Source of the DNA: Pseudoips prasinana
Taxonomy: Eukaryota; Arthropoda; Insecta; Lepidoptera; Nolidae
Direction of reading: 5' to 3'
Assembly (NCBI GenBank): GCA_951640165.1
Contig: OX621249.1
Span: forward strand, 3,213,001-3,277,000
Length of the DNA stretch: 64,000 bases
Every line of letters begins with the position of its first letter. Within the stretch, counting starts at the first letter, position 1. Shown piece by piece: positions 9,871 to 20,299 of the stretch. The translations under genes were made by a program, and so were the position numbers. The notes beneath the pieces are model-generated. The model had not been told where the DNA came from. It saw only the letters and a list, made by a program, of their open reading frames with translations, and searched no databases.

Positions 9871-10107
9871 CTAGCGGCCCGGTACGTGCTTCGCTACGTT
9901 TTTAAGTATAAGTACAAATTGTTTGTATATGGGAGTATAGAAAGATGTTGATTTTACACTTTTTCAAGACTTTTTTTAAATTTTCTCTACGTACAAACCT
10001 TCCCTGGACTTCCACGAATAATTCAAGACCATAATTTGCCAAGTCGGTAAAGGCGTTGTTGAGTTATAACATTACAACGAAAAGTGGCATTGATTTATAT
10101 ATATATA
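9871..10107 (-). mobile_element. Helitron-like 3' end with degenerate body
   Basis: On the plus strand it begins CTAGCGGCCCGGTACGTGC. The minus-strand element therefore ends in a GC-rich segment followed by CTAG. The left neighbour is A. Only the terminal architecture supports the call; the opposite boundary near 10107 is approximate. Confidence 0.5.
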
Positions 10108-10109
10108 GA

Positions 10110-10312
10110 AAAACTAATCCCAAACTAGCCAGAGCCCGTACTATGGTAATTAGGCAACTAATAAATATACTTATAAATACATACATATTATAGATAAATT
10201 ACACCCAGACACGGAACTTCAACGACAGTTTGTCCTCGTTGGGAATCGAACCCGTGGCGTCTGGCTTAGCAGTCAGAGTCAGTAACCACTAGACCAAGGT
10301 ATATTTGTAAAT
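10110..10312 (-). mobile_element. SINE-C (tRNA-headed)
   Basis: Minus-strand landmarks are TTAGTGGTTACTGACTCTGA, box B GGTTCGATTCC, GTGTCTGGGTGTAATTTAT and a tail CTAGTTTGGGATTAG. It forms an inverted pair with the plus-strand copy at 10376-10545. Confidence 0.72.
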
Positions 10313-10375
10313 ACTGACATCCTTATCCTCTTAAATGTTTTATTTTTACTTATTATTGATGTGTTATATTATTAT

Positions 10376-10545
10376 GACTGGCCTGTTGGTCTAGTGGTTA
10401 GTGACCCTGACTGCTAAGCCAGAGGTCGTGGGTTCGATTCTCAACCGGGACAAATCTTTGTGTGATGAACATGATAATTTGTTGTCTGGGTGTAATTTAT
10501 CTATAATATGTATGTATTTAGAAATAATAATAATATATATTTATA
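10376..10545 (+). mobile_element. SINE-C, head and middle
   Basis: The head CTGTTGGTCTAGTGGTTAG is a good box A, followed by GACTGCTAAGCC in the position of an anticodon arm and the box-B-like GGTTCGATTCT. The middle TTGTTGTCTGGGTGTAATTT leads into an A/T-rich end. Confidence 0.75.
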
Positions 10546-10724
10546 TTTATTTCTGAAGAAGATTTTTCTGAAGAAATATTATATTTGGACATCTATTTTG
10601 AACAGTATCTGATGTCGCTCTGATTTTTTTCATTCCTTGTATATGGAGCATTAGCTTCCGCTTGCGGCTTCGTCTGCGTGGTGTGTAGATATAAAGCATA
10701 GTAAATCATAGGGTTGCGGAAAGC

Positions 10725-10836
10725 CGCTCGATGCGGGCAGCGCAGGACGGTCTATTGTGGACATCCTTGAGGGATGCCTTTGTCCAGCAGTGGACGTCTT
10801 TCGGCTGATATGATGATGATTATGAAATCATAGTGT
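10725..10836 (+). mobile_element. RTE-W LINE, 3' fragment
   Basis: It encodes the tail TSLRDAFVQQWTSFG followed by a stop in TGATATGATGATGATTATG. This is the conserved end of RTE-W. Only about 35 codons remain. Confidence 0.7.
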
Positions 10837-10847
10837 ATAGTATCTTA

Positions 10848-11175
10848 TCTATACATATAATAAAATAGTAGGAAAGTCAAAACTGTACATTGAATATTTT
10901 TTTAAAAGGATACTTGGGGCGTGATCTACAATCGATATCGAAGCCAAAAATATAGTTTTTAGAATTTTTGTCTGTGTGTCTGTTTGTCTGTATGTAAGTC
11001 CGGTCCATAATTTGAAGTAAACCCACGCAGCACTTTTTGAGTCGAGCAAAAAGTGCTGCGTGGATTTACTTCAAATTTGCATGAATATTACTAACTTATC
11101 ACGCTATCACCTACGGGGGAGGGGCTGTGATAATGTATAAAATTTAACAAAGGTAAAACCTCGGGGTACAGCTAG
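10848..11175 (+). mobile_element. Helitron-like element (Heli-1) with internal palindrome
   Basis: It starts TCTATACATATAATAAAATA and ends GGGGTACAGCTAG, with A left and T right. It carries an extra internal inverted repeat at about 11005-11078 (AATTTGAAGTAAA... and ...TTTACTTCAAATT, arms near 30 bp meeting at AGTCGAG) that the other copies lack. Confidence 0.72.
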
Positions 11176-11384
11176 TAGTGTAAATATATAGTATACTTAG
11201 GGATGGACATAGGCTCTCCTTTCCCAGGCATCAAAACTATTCATATAGCGATATTATTGTCAATATTGATAAAAATTCTACACGTATGTCTAAAAAGATC
11301 ATATGATTTTTCATATATTTATCGCTTTTTTAGTTATATTTGTCTTTTTGTCCTCCCTATTACTTACGCTCATAGACCGATTCT

Positions 11385-11478
11385 CTCACCGATCCGTAGC
11401 TGTGAGGCGAGGTTAAGCATCTAAGTTCGTGGTCAGTACATCTACATAGATGAGTGACCGCCAAAGTGATTCAATTAT
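11385..11478 (+). mobile_element. 5S-rRNA-related SINE head abutting a LINE
   Basis: GAGGTTAAGCATC and GGTCAGTACATCTACATAGATGAGTGACCGCC resemble the 5S rRNA internal control region (GTTAAGC, GTTAGTAC, GATGGGTGACCGCC). CCAAAGTGATTCAAT then matches the SINE-5S body. Beyond 11478 the LINE coding frame takes over. Confidence 0.6.
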
Positions 11479-12953
11479 ATTGCATACGCATAACCAATAC
11501 CGCGACCGTGTGCAAGGACATTTATCGAAGGAACCAAGGGCTTTTTGGGGGTACATACGATCTAGGAAAGGCGATTCGAATCATCGAAGGCTAATCAAAG
11601 ATGGACGAGTATTAGCAGAACATGAATGTGCCAATGAGTTCGCTCGGTTCTTCCAGTCCGTATATAAATCAGAACCCCCCTTATTGAGTGTGGCTGCGGC
11701 AAGCGCGGGTGCAGCGGCGGGCGACGCGCCGGGCGCTTGGGCGCACCTTGCGTGTCTGCGCCCTGCCGACGTACAGCGAGCACTTGTACGTTTGTCACCG
11801 AAGACCTCTGCGGGACCAGATGGAATTCCAGCTTTTATTTTTAGGGATTGTCGTTCAGTATTGGCGGAACCGTTGCTACACTTGTTCAACGTGTGTATCA
11901 AGGCTGCAAAATTTCCGGATCGTTGGAAACTCACTCGGGTGGTGCCAGTACCGAAAGGCGGCGGAGGGTCAGCACCCAGTGATTATAGACCTGTGGCGGT
12001 TTTATGCACTCCAGCAAAAGTATTCGAGGCGACAATTCACAGTAGTATGTACCCACAAATTAGCGCTCTATTGTCCGACGCGCAGCACGGATTCCGTCCT
12101 GGGCGGGGGACAGCGGGTAACTTGCTAAATTTAATGACCCATGTGGTGCCGACAGTGGATGCTGGTGGGCAGGTGGATGTTGCCTACTTTGATTTTAGGA
12201 AGGCCTTCGATCTCGTAGATAATGACGTGCTCCTGGCGAAATTGGCAAGGGTAGGATGCACGCCGCACACGTTGTCATTTTTTGCTTCTTATCTACGAGA
12301 CCGATGTCAGTACGTTGACTGTAGTGGGTGGCTGTCCGAACCCTATTTACTAGATCAGGGGTGAGTCAAGGCAGTAATTTAGGGCCCCTTCTTTTCATTT
12401 TAATGATTAATGACTTACCGGAAGTAGTGAACTCTAAGCCCTTATTATTTGCTGATGATCTCAAATTGGTTCAGAAGATAGAGCAGATGTCGGACCCTGC
12501 AATGCTACAACGGGATATTAGTAGGCTTATGGAGTGGAGCATTGACAATAAATTATATTTCAATATGGCAAAATGTTCTGTACTATCGTTTAGTCGGGCA
12601 CGTAACCCGAGTCACCATCAGTACTTCATGGACGGTACGCCGCTTCAGCGGGTTTTTGAGGTGAAGGATTTGGGTGTTTGCTTCAATACCGATGTAAACT
12701 TTCGGACACACATTATAAATGTTTGTAAAAAAGCCTATCGCAATTTAGGAATGTTCTTAAGACTAGCGAACCAATTTACGAACATTAGTGCCCTGAAAGC
12801 ATTGTATGTGGCGCTTGTGAGAAGTCATTTAGAATGGAATGCTATAATTTGGTCACCACACGAAGCGAAATATAAATTAATGATTGAACGAATTCAAAAT
12901 AAATTTGTTAGGTTCATGTATTTAAAACAGTATGGTACATATCCGGGTTATCC
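11450..12953 (+). pseudogene. LINE reverse transcriptase, N-terminal two thirds, frameshifted and split by another LINE
   Basis: The frame shows HNQYRDRVQGHL, then RT motifs PDGIPAFIF, SDYRPVAVLC, AQHGFRPGRGT and YFDFRKAFDLVD. It breaks after WLSEPYLLDQG at 12362. A frameshift near 12350, consistent with loss of one T in a TTT run, resumes at TRSGVSQGSNLGPLLF, then FADD (codons at 12448-12459) and DLGVCFN. The protein stops at 12963 because a second LINE is inserted at 12954, and it resumes at 14566. Upstream endonuclease and ORF1 are absent. Motifs suit the Jockey/CR1 assemblage of non-LTR elements; the exact clade is uncertain. Non-functional. Confidence 0.82.
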
Positions 12954-13868
12954 ACTATTATAGTAGAGAAAGTATCAGACATAGTTTTGTTCGCTGATGA
13001 TACTTCGCTCATATTTAAAGTAAATAGAAAGGATAAAGATCTTATTGAGCATAATAAAACACTCAGCTTTATATCAGAATGGTTTTCAGCAAATAATCTC
13101 TTGTTAAATGCAGGGAAAACTAAATGCATCAGGTTCTCATTGCCGAATGTGACTTAAATTGTACCAACAGTTGCACTTAATGCGAAAATATTAGATCTAG
13201 TCCCATCGACCGTATTTTTAGGATTGACACTTGATTCAAAATTGCAATGGGGTCCTCAGATTGAAAAGTTAGCAGGTAAATTAAGTTCGGCTTCCTATGC
13301 TGTCTGGAAAATAAGGCAATTGTCAGATGTACAAACTGCTAGATTAGTGTATTTCGCGTACTTTCATAGCATTATGTCGTATGGCATTCTGCTGTGGGGT
13401 TCGGCGGCTGACATAGGTACTATTTTTGTATTGCAGAAAAGAGCAGTCAGAGCCATTTATGGTTTAGGCAGTCGCGATTCTTTGCGAAATTTGTTTAAAG
13501 AAATAAATATACTTACTGTGCCATCGGAATATATATATCAGAATATAATGTTTGTTAGAAAAAATATTCATAATTATAAAAAGAAAAGTGAACTGCATAA
13601 TATAAATACTAGGAATAAAAACAAACTAGCCATGCCAGGCTTTAGAGTAAGCAAAACTAATAAATCATTTTTAGGAAATTGTATTAGGTTTTATAACAAG
13701 CTTCCTACTCAAATTACTGATCTGCCTGACACAAGTTTTAAAACACATATTAAACGTATACTTATGGCTAGGGGTTATTACACCACTAAAGAGTACATCG
13801 ATGACAAAGACGTCTGGCTCTCACTTCCTACCTGCACATTGCTCGCTGGAGATCTTGTAGCCATATAG
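12954..13868 (+). pseudogene. LINE RT C-terminal part with an in-frame stop (nested element)
   Basis: The frame opens at the insertion edge with VEKVSDIVLFADDTSL (FADD codons at 12990-13001), continues to NAGKTKCIRFSLPNVT and meets TAA at 13156. It then continues in the same frame as FLGLTLDSKLQWGPQI, QKRAVRAIYGL, VRKNIHNY and GYYTTKEYIDD to a stop at 13868. The endonuclease and upper RT are missing through 5' truncation. The C-terminal signature is typical of Jockey/CR1-like LINEs of insects. Confidence 0.8.
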
Positions 13869-14565
13869 ACATGACTGATCTGCTGTGTTACGTGAACTAT
13901 CTGTAAATGATTGCTATCATATACTTAATTTAAAATTATTGACTCTGTCTCAAAATGAATAATGTTATTGTTTCGAAGTTTTTCTTTTGTATACCTAAAT
14001 ATAATCTAAAATAATAAGCATTCAGACAACCGATCGAGCATATATTGTGTTTGCCTACTAAATAATTACTCTAATTGGACCAAATCCCGTGTTCATGCCC
14101 GCTTGAGTATGTTTCGCCGGACCGTCTCAACTGGGTCGTGTTGAAACCGGTATTAGATGAACCCACTGAGTTTGTTTCGCTGGGTCTTCTCAGTTGGGGC
14201 GCATTGGATCCGGTGGTAGCATTAAAGCGCGACCGTCGTTATTAACACAAGGTCCGTCATAATAATAATACCTTTAATATAGACAGAACCATTGACAATA
14301 TGTAGTAAAAATATTAGACTTAAACTAGATAATTAAACATAATCTCTTGACAATAACTTGATACGAGCTAGCTAAATATCATTTCTGTAATAAAATAAAT
14401 TTTATAAATGTTTTCATACAAGATGTACCTAAATATCTATGTTACTAGAAATAATATCTAATGTATACAACTATATTACTACAAACATGTTCTGACTATT
14501 TACAAGCGCTTTTTTAAAGTCTACGTGAATAAAAACCTTTTTTATTTATTTTATTATTATTTATA
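12954..14565 (+). mobile_element. 5'-truncated LINE nested inside another LINE
   Basis: Removing 12954-14565 and one copy of TATCC (12949-12953 and 14566-14570) restores a continuous reading frame across the host element (YPGYP joining TLFIIGM). The insert starts within its own reverse transcriptase, contains a 3' UTR, and ends in the shared LINE-3U tail and a TTTA-rich end. This links LINE-3U tails to this RT family. Confidence 0.82.
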
Positions 14566-14955
14566 TATCCTACTCTATTTATAATAGGCATGATAGGGTA
14601 TTATAAACTAGAAATAAGAAGGGAAGTAGCTCTCACCATTTATCTTTTTAAATTATTAAGAGGAAAAATACATAACCCAGGTGTTCTAGAGACGGTTCGG
14701 TTGTTTGTTCCTGATGAGTACGTGGGACGGCGGCGGCGACCGCCTTTAATATGGGTGCCGCCAGCGCGCACTAACCTGCTGCAGAAGGCACCCCTGACAC
14801 GGGCGCTGCACGCGGTCAACGCGGTGTCCCAACATACTGATATATTTGAGTGTACTCTGAGTGAATTCACACGGGCAGCTTATTATGTAACAACACTATT
14901 GAATTAGGTGTAACCTGTAAAGATAGTTGTTGGTTGTTAATAAATAAATAAAATA
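14566..14955 (+). pseudogene. C-terminus and 3' end of the host LINE
   Basis: It encodes TLFIIGMIGYYKLEIRREVA, LVPDEYV-like FVPDEYVGRRR, ARTNLLQKAPLTRAL, DIFECTLSEF and a stop at 14907. A short 3' UTR and a (AAATA)n tail at 14938-14955 follow. The same protein tail is seen, more decayed, at 37418-37942. It is the distal part of the frame interrupted at 12954. Confidence 0.8.
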
Positions 14956-14966
14956 AATAAATAAAC

Positions 14967-15056
14967 TGAGGGTCTCCGTGCTTCCGAGTGCACGTTAAGC
15001 CGTCATCGGTCCCGGTTGTAGCCATTAGGCAACAGTCGTTAAGCCATGTCTTTGCT
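14967..15056 (+). mobile_element. SINE-5S, middle fragment
   Basis: GTCTCCGTGCTTCCGAGTGC, CGGTCCCGGTTGTAGCCATT and CAGTCGTTAAGCCATGTCT match the SINE-5S body seen at 57895-58122. Confidence 0.65.
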
Positions 15057-15107
15057 AAAAAGACCAACAGATTTTTTGCTTTTCAAATTATATTTCTGTC
15101 TTTTTCC

Positions 15108-15302
15108 TCCTATAATAATATAATAATATCTAGGGACAATGTCACACAGATCATCCTAGTCCCAAACTAAGCAAAGCTTGTACTATGGGTACCAGGCGAC
15201 GATATACATACTTATATAGATAGATAAACTTAAATACATAGAAAACATCCATGACTCAGAAACAAATATCCGTGCTCATCACACAAATATTTGCACTTAC
15301 CT
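15108..15302 (-). mobile_element. SINE-B, head missing
   Basis: It shows ATTATT triplets, GGGACAATGTCACACAGATC, ACTAAGCAAAGCTTGTACTA and CATCCATGACTCAGAAACAA up to TTTGCACTTACC, where the tRNA-like head would start. Confidence 0.78.
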
Positions 15303-15927
15303 ATTATACCCTTCCTATTACTGAAATACACTTAAAACCAATATAATACAGCTTTCTTTCTCACTTCTCACGTCACTCATTGATCACGCTAAACTAAAGC
15401 AATTAAAAGAGAATTACTAACATCCTCCACCTCTACCAGTTATCGTACGGAAACAAAGCCTTGAACTTCAAGACAACTTCATAAGAAATAACACAAACTT
15501 ATTAATACTACCAACACAAACAATAATCAACCTTAAGTAAAGACAATACGGTAGGTCATGACTGCAAGTTGAGATCATTCCCTAAGTAAACATGGCAAAG
15601 TAAATACTGCTATTCGGTTACGCGAAAATATACCTAAACGACCTAAATATAAGGGTGCTGATGGTAGTTAATGGTTGTGTTAAGTAGTTCAATGGCTTTA
15701 GCAAAAAACTTCCAAGTTACCGTGGGTTCCGTCACGCATTTTATACTTTATCGCATTGCACCGCATTGTTTCAATATAGTTTTTTTTATTTATTGCTGGT
15801 AATTCAGTTCTATTTTGTGTCTGTTTGTGTTGTTTTAAGTACATTCTTGTGTGTTATCGATACGACGATACTGGTGTTAGAACATTGGTAAAGTAAAATC
15901 TGGTTGCCGTAATTTATCGGACATGCA
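15303..15927. other. unassigned AT-rich DNA
   Basis: No gene, array or recognised repeat is seen. Confidence 0.4.
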
Positions 15928-16226
15928 TCTAAACATATAACAAAATCGTAGGAAAGTCGAAACTGTACATTGATTAAAAAAAAGGATACTTGGAGCGTGA
16001 TCTACAATCGATATCGAAGCCAAAAATATAGTTTTTAGAATTTTTGTCTGTTTGTCTGTATGTATGTCCGGGCGAAGTACTGCATAGATTTACTTCAAAC
16101 TTTGCATGAATATTACTAAGAGGTCGGGTCAACATATAGGCTACATACTATCACGCTGTCACCTACAGGGGAGGAGCTGTGATAATTTATAAAATTTACA
16201 TATTTTCCAGTTTTTAAAACAGCTAG
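15928..16226 (+). mobile_element. Helitron-like element (Heli-1), altered 3' end
   Basis: It starts TCTAAACATATAACAAAATC and ends AACAGCTAG with T following. The GC hairpin present in the other copies is replaced by TATTTTCCAGTTTTTAAAAC, so the terminal stem is lost. Confidence 0.65.
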
Positions 16227-16240
16227 TATTGAATAAAAAA

Positions 16241-16345
16241 CAATGAGTGTGCTTTAGACGACACGACTGAAGTAAAACTTCATACGTCACCAAAACAAGA
16301 GAGAAAGAAAATGTATACCTTTCTCTCTTGCCCCTACAGTAATAT
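16241..16345 (+). repeat. repQ interspersed repeat
   Basis: GAGTGTGCTTTAGACGACAC, CATACGTCACC, GAGAGAAAGAAAATG and CTCTCTTGCCCCTACAG are shared with 57585-57880. The nature of the repeat is unknown. Confidence 0.5.
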
Positions 16346-16510
16346 ATACGAAGATAGTAGATCGAAAATAAATAACTATAAGAAATTGATTGTGTATAAT
16401 GTAATAAATGCGTAAATACCTTCGTTTAACCTAAATAAAACCTGATACAATAAATTTTATTTGATTTTGTGTAGCTATGTTTAGCTACACAAATCATGTA
16501 AGTATTTATT

Positions 16511-16680
16511 CATCATCATCATCATATCAGCTGAAAGACGTCCACTGCTGGACAAAGGCCTCCTCCAAAGATCTCCACAATTGCCGGTCTTGACCTATCC
16601 GCATCCAGCTATTTCCAGCGACCCTCACAAGATCATCGGTCCGGTTCGTGGACGCCAGTCCAGAACCTTTCTTTCCTTCT
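16511..16680 (-). mobile_element. RTE-W LINE, 3' fragment
   Basis: Four CAT triplets, then ATCAGCTGAAAGACGTCCA, GGACAAAGGCCTCC and ACAAGATCATCGGTCC: the minus-strand 3' end of RTE-W. Confidence 0.78.
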
Positions 16681-16919
16681 GTTTTTATTCAAGCAAATAA
16701 AATTTATTTTAAATGAATTGATAAAATTAATATACTTACGAAACATAATTCTCATTCTATCTTCACTAACTTATATCTCCCTCTCAATTGCCGTTCGGCT
16801 CGCCCGATTACACTTTTCGTAACGCTCTACTCACTTCCAGATCAGCAACCTCCCAACAAGATTCAAACCCCAAATGGAGTGGCATTTAGCGCGGGTTACT
16901 AAGTTTTATTTAAGGTCTT

Positions 16920-17165
16920 ATTTGCTAGATGAGCTCAGGTACGATCGGTTAGGCAAAGCAGCTAGGCACGCAGCCATTCTATAGATGGTCGACCGTCTAG
17001 CCAGTTTACTTTCTCAGCGTCTCCGTGCTTAAAAGGCCATGCTGTCGGTCCCGGTTGTATTCATTTAATAACAGTCGATAGACCACGTCAGAAGACTATA
17101 GGGTGCCTTGAACAACTCTGACACTAGGATAACCACTGCCCATACAGTAGATAGCTCTGTTCTTC
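16920..17165 (+). mobile_element. SINE-5S copy
   Basis: The head GATCGGTTAGGCAAAGCAGC...TATAGATGGTCGACC is a diverged 5S-like promoter region. The body has GCGTCTCCGTGCTTAAAAGG, CGGTCCCGGTTGTATTCATT and GAACAACTCTGACACTAGGA, ending ACCACTGCCCATAC. Confidence 0.65.
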
Positions 17166-17242
17166 GCTGGCATATATGGACGGGAGTAAAAACAAATTCT
17201 AAAGGTGTGTCCAAACAAAGCGCGGCATTTATGCTAATTTTT

Positions 17243-17512
17243 ATTTTATAATAATAATATATAATAATATCTAGGGACAATGTCACACAGATCATCCTAG
17301 TCCCAAACTAAGCAAAGCTTGTACTATGGGTACCAGGCGACGATATACATACTTATATAGATAGATAAATACTTAAATACATAGAAAACATCCATGACTC
17401 AGAAACAAATATCCGTGCTCATCACACAAATATTTGCACTTACTGGGATTCGAACCCAGGACCACCAGCTTCGTAGACAAGAGCACTACCAACTAGGCTA
17501 CGGTGACCGTCA
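17243..17512 (-). mobile_element. SINE-B, near full length
   Basis: The full order on the minus strand is tRNA-like head (TAGCCTAGTTGGTAG, GGTTCGAATCC), body and ATT-triplet tail. It begins CACCGTAGCC at the right end. Confidence 0.85.
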
Positions 17513-17636
17513 AAATTCATCCGCGCGCATTCGAGCGCGGCTAGACGTACGTTTTTCTTTTATCAAGTAAAATGGATAACGAAACATCCATTTGTCTAAT
17601 TGAAATATATGGCTCCCATAGGCGGAAAGAATATCA

Positions 17637-18022
17637 CAATAATAATAATGTCCTCCTAGCCGAATTTCGGCTACGGCGGCCAGACTCAACAGAGATTAGC
17701 CATCTGCGCGGGACATATTAGAGTGCTCAAGTGTGTGCGCAAACACAGGAGCACTTTCTATGCACTATCATGACCCGATGGGACGCCTATGCGACACGAC
17801 CGGAAAGAGGTCAGGTACAAAACCGACGGCTTTACGTGCTCTCCGAGGCACGGGGGTATAATACCGCCAACTCCCAGACTTCTGGCTGGTGCTGAGAATT
17901 TTTTATTTTTACAGGAAAGTCCCATAATCACTTTTTGGCCCGACCCGGGATTAGAACCCAGGACCTCGTTCTCTGCGGGTGAACACGCTACCGCTAGACC
18001 AACGAGGCAGTCAAATTCTTTC
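17637..18022 (-). mobile_element. SINE-E, full length
   Basis: The head lies at the right (CCTCGTTGGTCTAGCGGTAG, box-B-like GGTTCTAATCCC), followed by AAAAAGTGATTATGGGACTT, a GGGAGTTGGCGGTATTATAC segment, GACCTCTTTCCGGTCGTGTC, TGTCCCGCGCAGATGG and an ATT-triplet tail at the left end. It is the best reference copy of this family in the window. Confidence 0.82.
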
Positions 18023-18465
18023 TCTGACGTTATCACAATAATAACGTAAGAGAAGATCTATGGGTTAAAATAGCAAAAGAATTTGCGTCCCGCGAATGCC
18101 GCGCGTAGCTGCCGCGCTCCATGCACGCTGTGTTTCGACACACCTTAACAATTTGAATGAAACTGAAACGCGTTTAATATTCCAAAATAAATTACAGCAA
18201 GACATCGTTAAGGGGTGCTTCAACCTTCTCGGTCGTCAAGTGAGGGACCCAAACGACTTGTGACTCAAATGAGTGCCTACAGTATAATTCGGTACTCGAA
18301 TATTTTAATATATACGGCTATTATCGTCGTCATTATTATAATTGTCGAAAAAATCTAAAGGTTGACAAATTACAAATGGTTACATGCCTACATATTTGAT
18401 TTTTTCCAAGGCTTTCAATAAACGAATTGTTATAGAAGGGTGTTGTCAATTCGATGTATAATAAT
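18023..18465. other. unassigned DNA
   Basis: No gene or recognised repeat is seen apart from scattered AT-rich runs. Confidence 0.4.
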
Positions 18466-18467
18466 AT

Positions 18468-18600
18468 AATAATAATATTCTGGAACATTATTCACACCCA
18501 GACTCAGCACAAACAGACACGTTCATGCACACAAATATCTGTCCTTAGTGAAAGGCAAGCATTTACCAACCACGCCAACAGGCCCGTCAAATATATGTTA
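18468..18600 (-). mobile_element. SINE-A with internal deletions
   Basis: It shows ATT triplets, GGAACATTATTCACACCCAG, CACAAATATCTGTCCTTAG and CATTTACCAACCACGCC. The segment between tail and middle, and the box-B region, are deleted. Confidence 0.65.
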
Positions 18601-18773
18601 CCAGAACTATTACTTGGAAATGATTTTTATTATATTGCCAAAATTATTAACTGTATTTTTTCCTAGATGCAACCCTCACATTCCATGATCTTGTAATCAA
18701 GTTTTTTTGAAGGCTCAGCATATTAGTTACTGACATATGTACATATCGTGCCTTCACATAGCACTCCCATAAT

Positions 18774-18859
18774 CTGGGGCTCTACCGGCTAAGTCGCCGA
18801 ACATCGTTTTCGTGAATGGCGTTCAAATAAATCGAGGTTAAAAATGACTTAATCAATGT
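18774..18859 (+). mobile_element. MITE-M, left arm only
   Basis: GGGGCTCTACCGGCTAAGTC to TGACTTAATCAATG matches the left arm of the copy at 22385-22647. It breaks straight into a SINE-A. Confidence 0.65.
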
Positions 18860-19120
18860 GGTTCTTAAATGCTTGCCTTTCACGCCTCAGGTCGTGGGTT
18901 CGATTCCCCCATAGGACAGATATTTGTGGGCATGAACATGTCTGTTTATCCGGAGTCTGGGTGTAGCTATCTATTTAAGTAACTACTGTTATAGATAAAT
19001 GACACCCAGACACAGGACAAACAGACATGTTCATGCACACAAATATCTGTCCTGGGTGGGAATCGAACCCACGACCTCCGGAAAGCAACCATTTGCGAAC
19101 CACGCCAACAGGCCTAAAAC
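18860..19120. mobile_element. tail-to-tail inverted pair of SINE-A fragments
   Basis: A plus-strand SINE-A fragment (18860-18985: AAATGCTTGCCTTTCACGCC, GGTTCGATTCC) meets a minus-strand one (18990-19120: GGAATCGAACCC, CCACGCCAACAGG). Together they form a long imperfect hairpin. Confidence 0.72.
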
Positions 19121-19620
19121 TATAAATTTCTATAATTTAAACTATACATGATCTTTGCCAATAACTTTATTAAAGCTAGCTGAATATCATTACCTACTAT
19201 TAGAAAATTTTATTCAAAATGTTTTCATACACTCCGTGTACATTTTATATCTATCATCATCATCATCATCATATCAGCCGAAAGACGTCCACTGCTGGAC
19301 AAAGGCCTCCCTCAAAGATCTCCACAATTGCCGGTCTTGCGCTATCCGCATCCAGCGTTTTCCAGCGACCCGCACAAGATCATCGGTCCATCTTGTAGGG
19401 GGCCTGCCCACGCTGCGTCTTCCGGTTCGTGGTCGCCACTCGAGAACCTTTCTACCCCAGCGGCCGTCGGCTCTACGAGCTATGTGCCCTGCCCTATTTT
19501 ATATCTATATGTACCTAGAAATAATGATGTATACTTAACTATATTACTACAAACATGTTCTGACTATTTACAAGCGCTTTTATAAAGTCTACGTGAACAA
19601 AAACCTTTTTTATTTTATTT
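19121..19620 (+). mobile_element. LINE-3U tail split by an RTE-W insertion
   Basis: Left part 19121-19254 (AGCTAGCTGAATATCATTAC, GTTTTCATAC) and right part 19496-19620 (TACCTAGAAATAATGATG, ATGTTCTGACTATTTACAAG, GTCTACGTGAACAAA) are one LINE-3U copy. Confidence 0.8.
19255..19495 (-). mobile_element. RTE-W LINE, 5'-truncated insertion with 13-bp target duplication
   Basis: ATTTTATATCTAT flanks it at 19242-19254 and 19496-19508. The insert begins with CAT triplets (the ATG-repeat tail on the minus strand), and its minus strand encodes RWTDDLVRVAGKRWMR-like residues to QQWTSFG. It is a clean target-primed insertion. Confidence 0.85.
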
Positions 19621-20089
19621 CTATGTTACTTCCCCAGTCAAACTGCTTATAGACCGAAAAGTGCCATGCTCTTCCTTAGTGCTTCCCTGGGGATATAAGA
19701 GCATAAATCTACGGATGCGGTAGAACTCGTCAAAACCAACATACACCAACCCCAAACATTTGTAACCAACAAATCGATGGCATATACTAATCGTCCTTTC
19801 TGTCCTTTCAGGTCTTGCCAGTAACCATGGCAACCGCTGCTAAAACAAACCCCTGAAACTAACGGGTGAGTTCATGACCTACAAATAACCTATTTAAAAG
19901 AGCGAGGGTGAAGGTTTGACACGGAAATGTGAGTTGTTATTGCTTTTTATGGAGATTTATAAGTTTTAATGCGTCTGTGGAGACACATTTTCACGGGTCA
20001 CTAGGTTTTAAGCCACGTTGTACGTAATAACGACTATAACGGACTTGTATCAAGTCAAGATCTAAAGTATACCTTTGACTACCTCTATG
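19621..20089. other. mostly unassigned; weak repH similarity at the left
   Basis: ACTTCCCCAGTCAAACTGC and ATAGACCGAAAAGTGCC near 19628-19665 recall repH (43620-43680). Nothing else is recognised. Confidence 0.35.
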
Positions 20090-20290
20090 GTTAAGTGTTA
20101 CCGCAGATAATCAGGTCCTGGGTTCGAAACCCAGGCCGTACAAAATTTTGATATAAATCTGTTAACACAAAATACACCTAGGAGTGCACATGAAGCAATT
20201 GTTCTTGGACCTGATCTCTTTTCAGTCGTGCCGGCTAGGTTCATAAGACCGAGATATGGAAACTCTGGACTGAAACTGAATATTCTTAAC
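20090..20290 (+). mobile_element. SINE-E-related fragment
   Basis: CAGATAATCAGGTCCTGGG and box B GGTTCGAAACC resemble the SINE-E head. TTCTTGGACCTGATCTCTTT and CAGTCGTGCCGG echo its middle, but the copy is highly diverged. Confidence 0.45.
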
Positions 20291-20299
20291 AGAAAAAAA

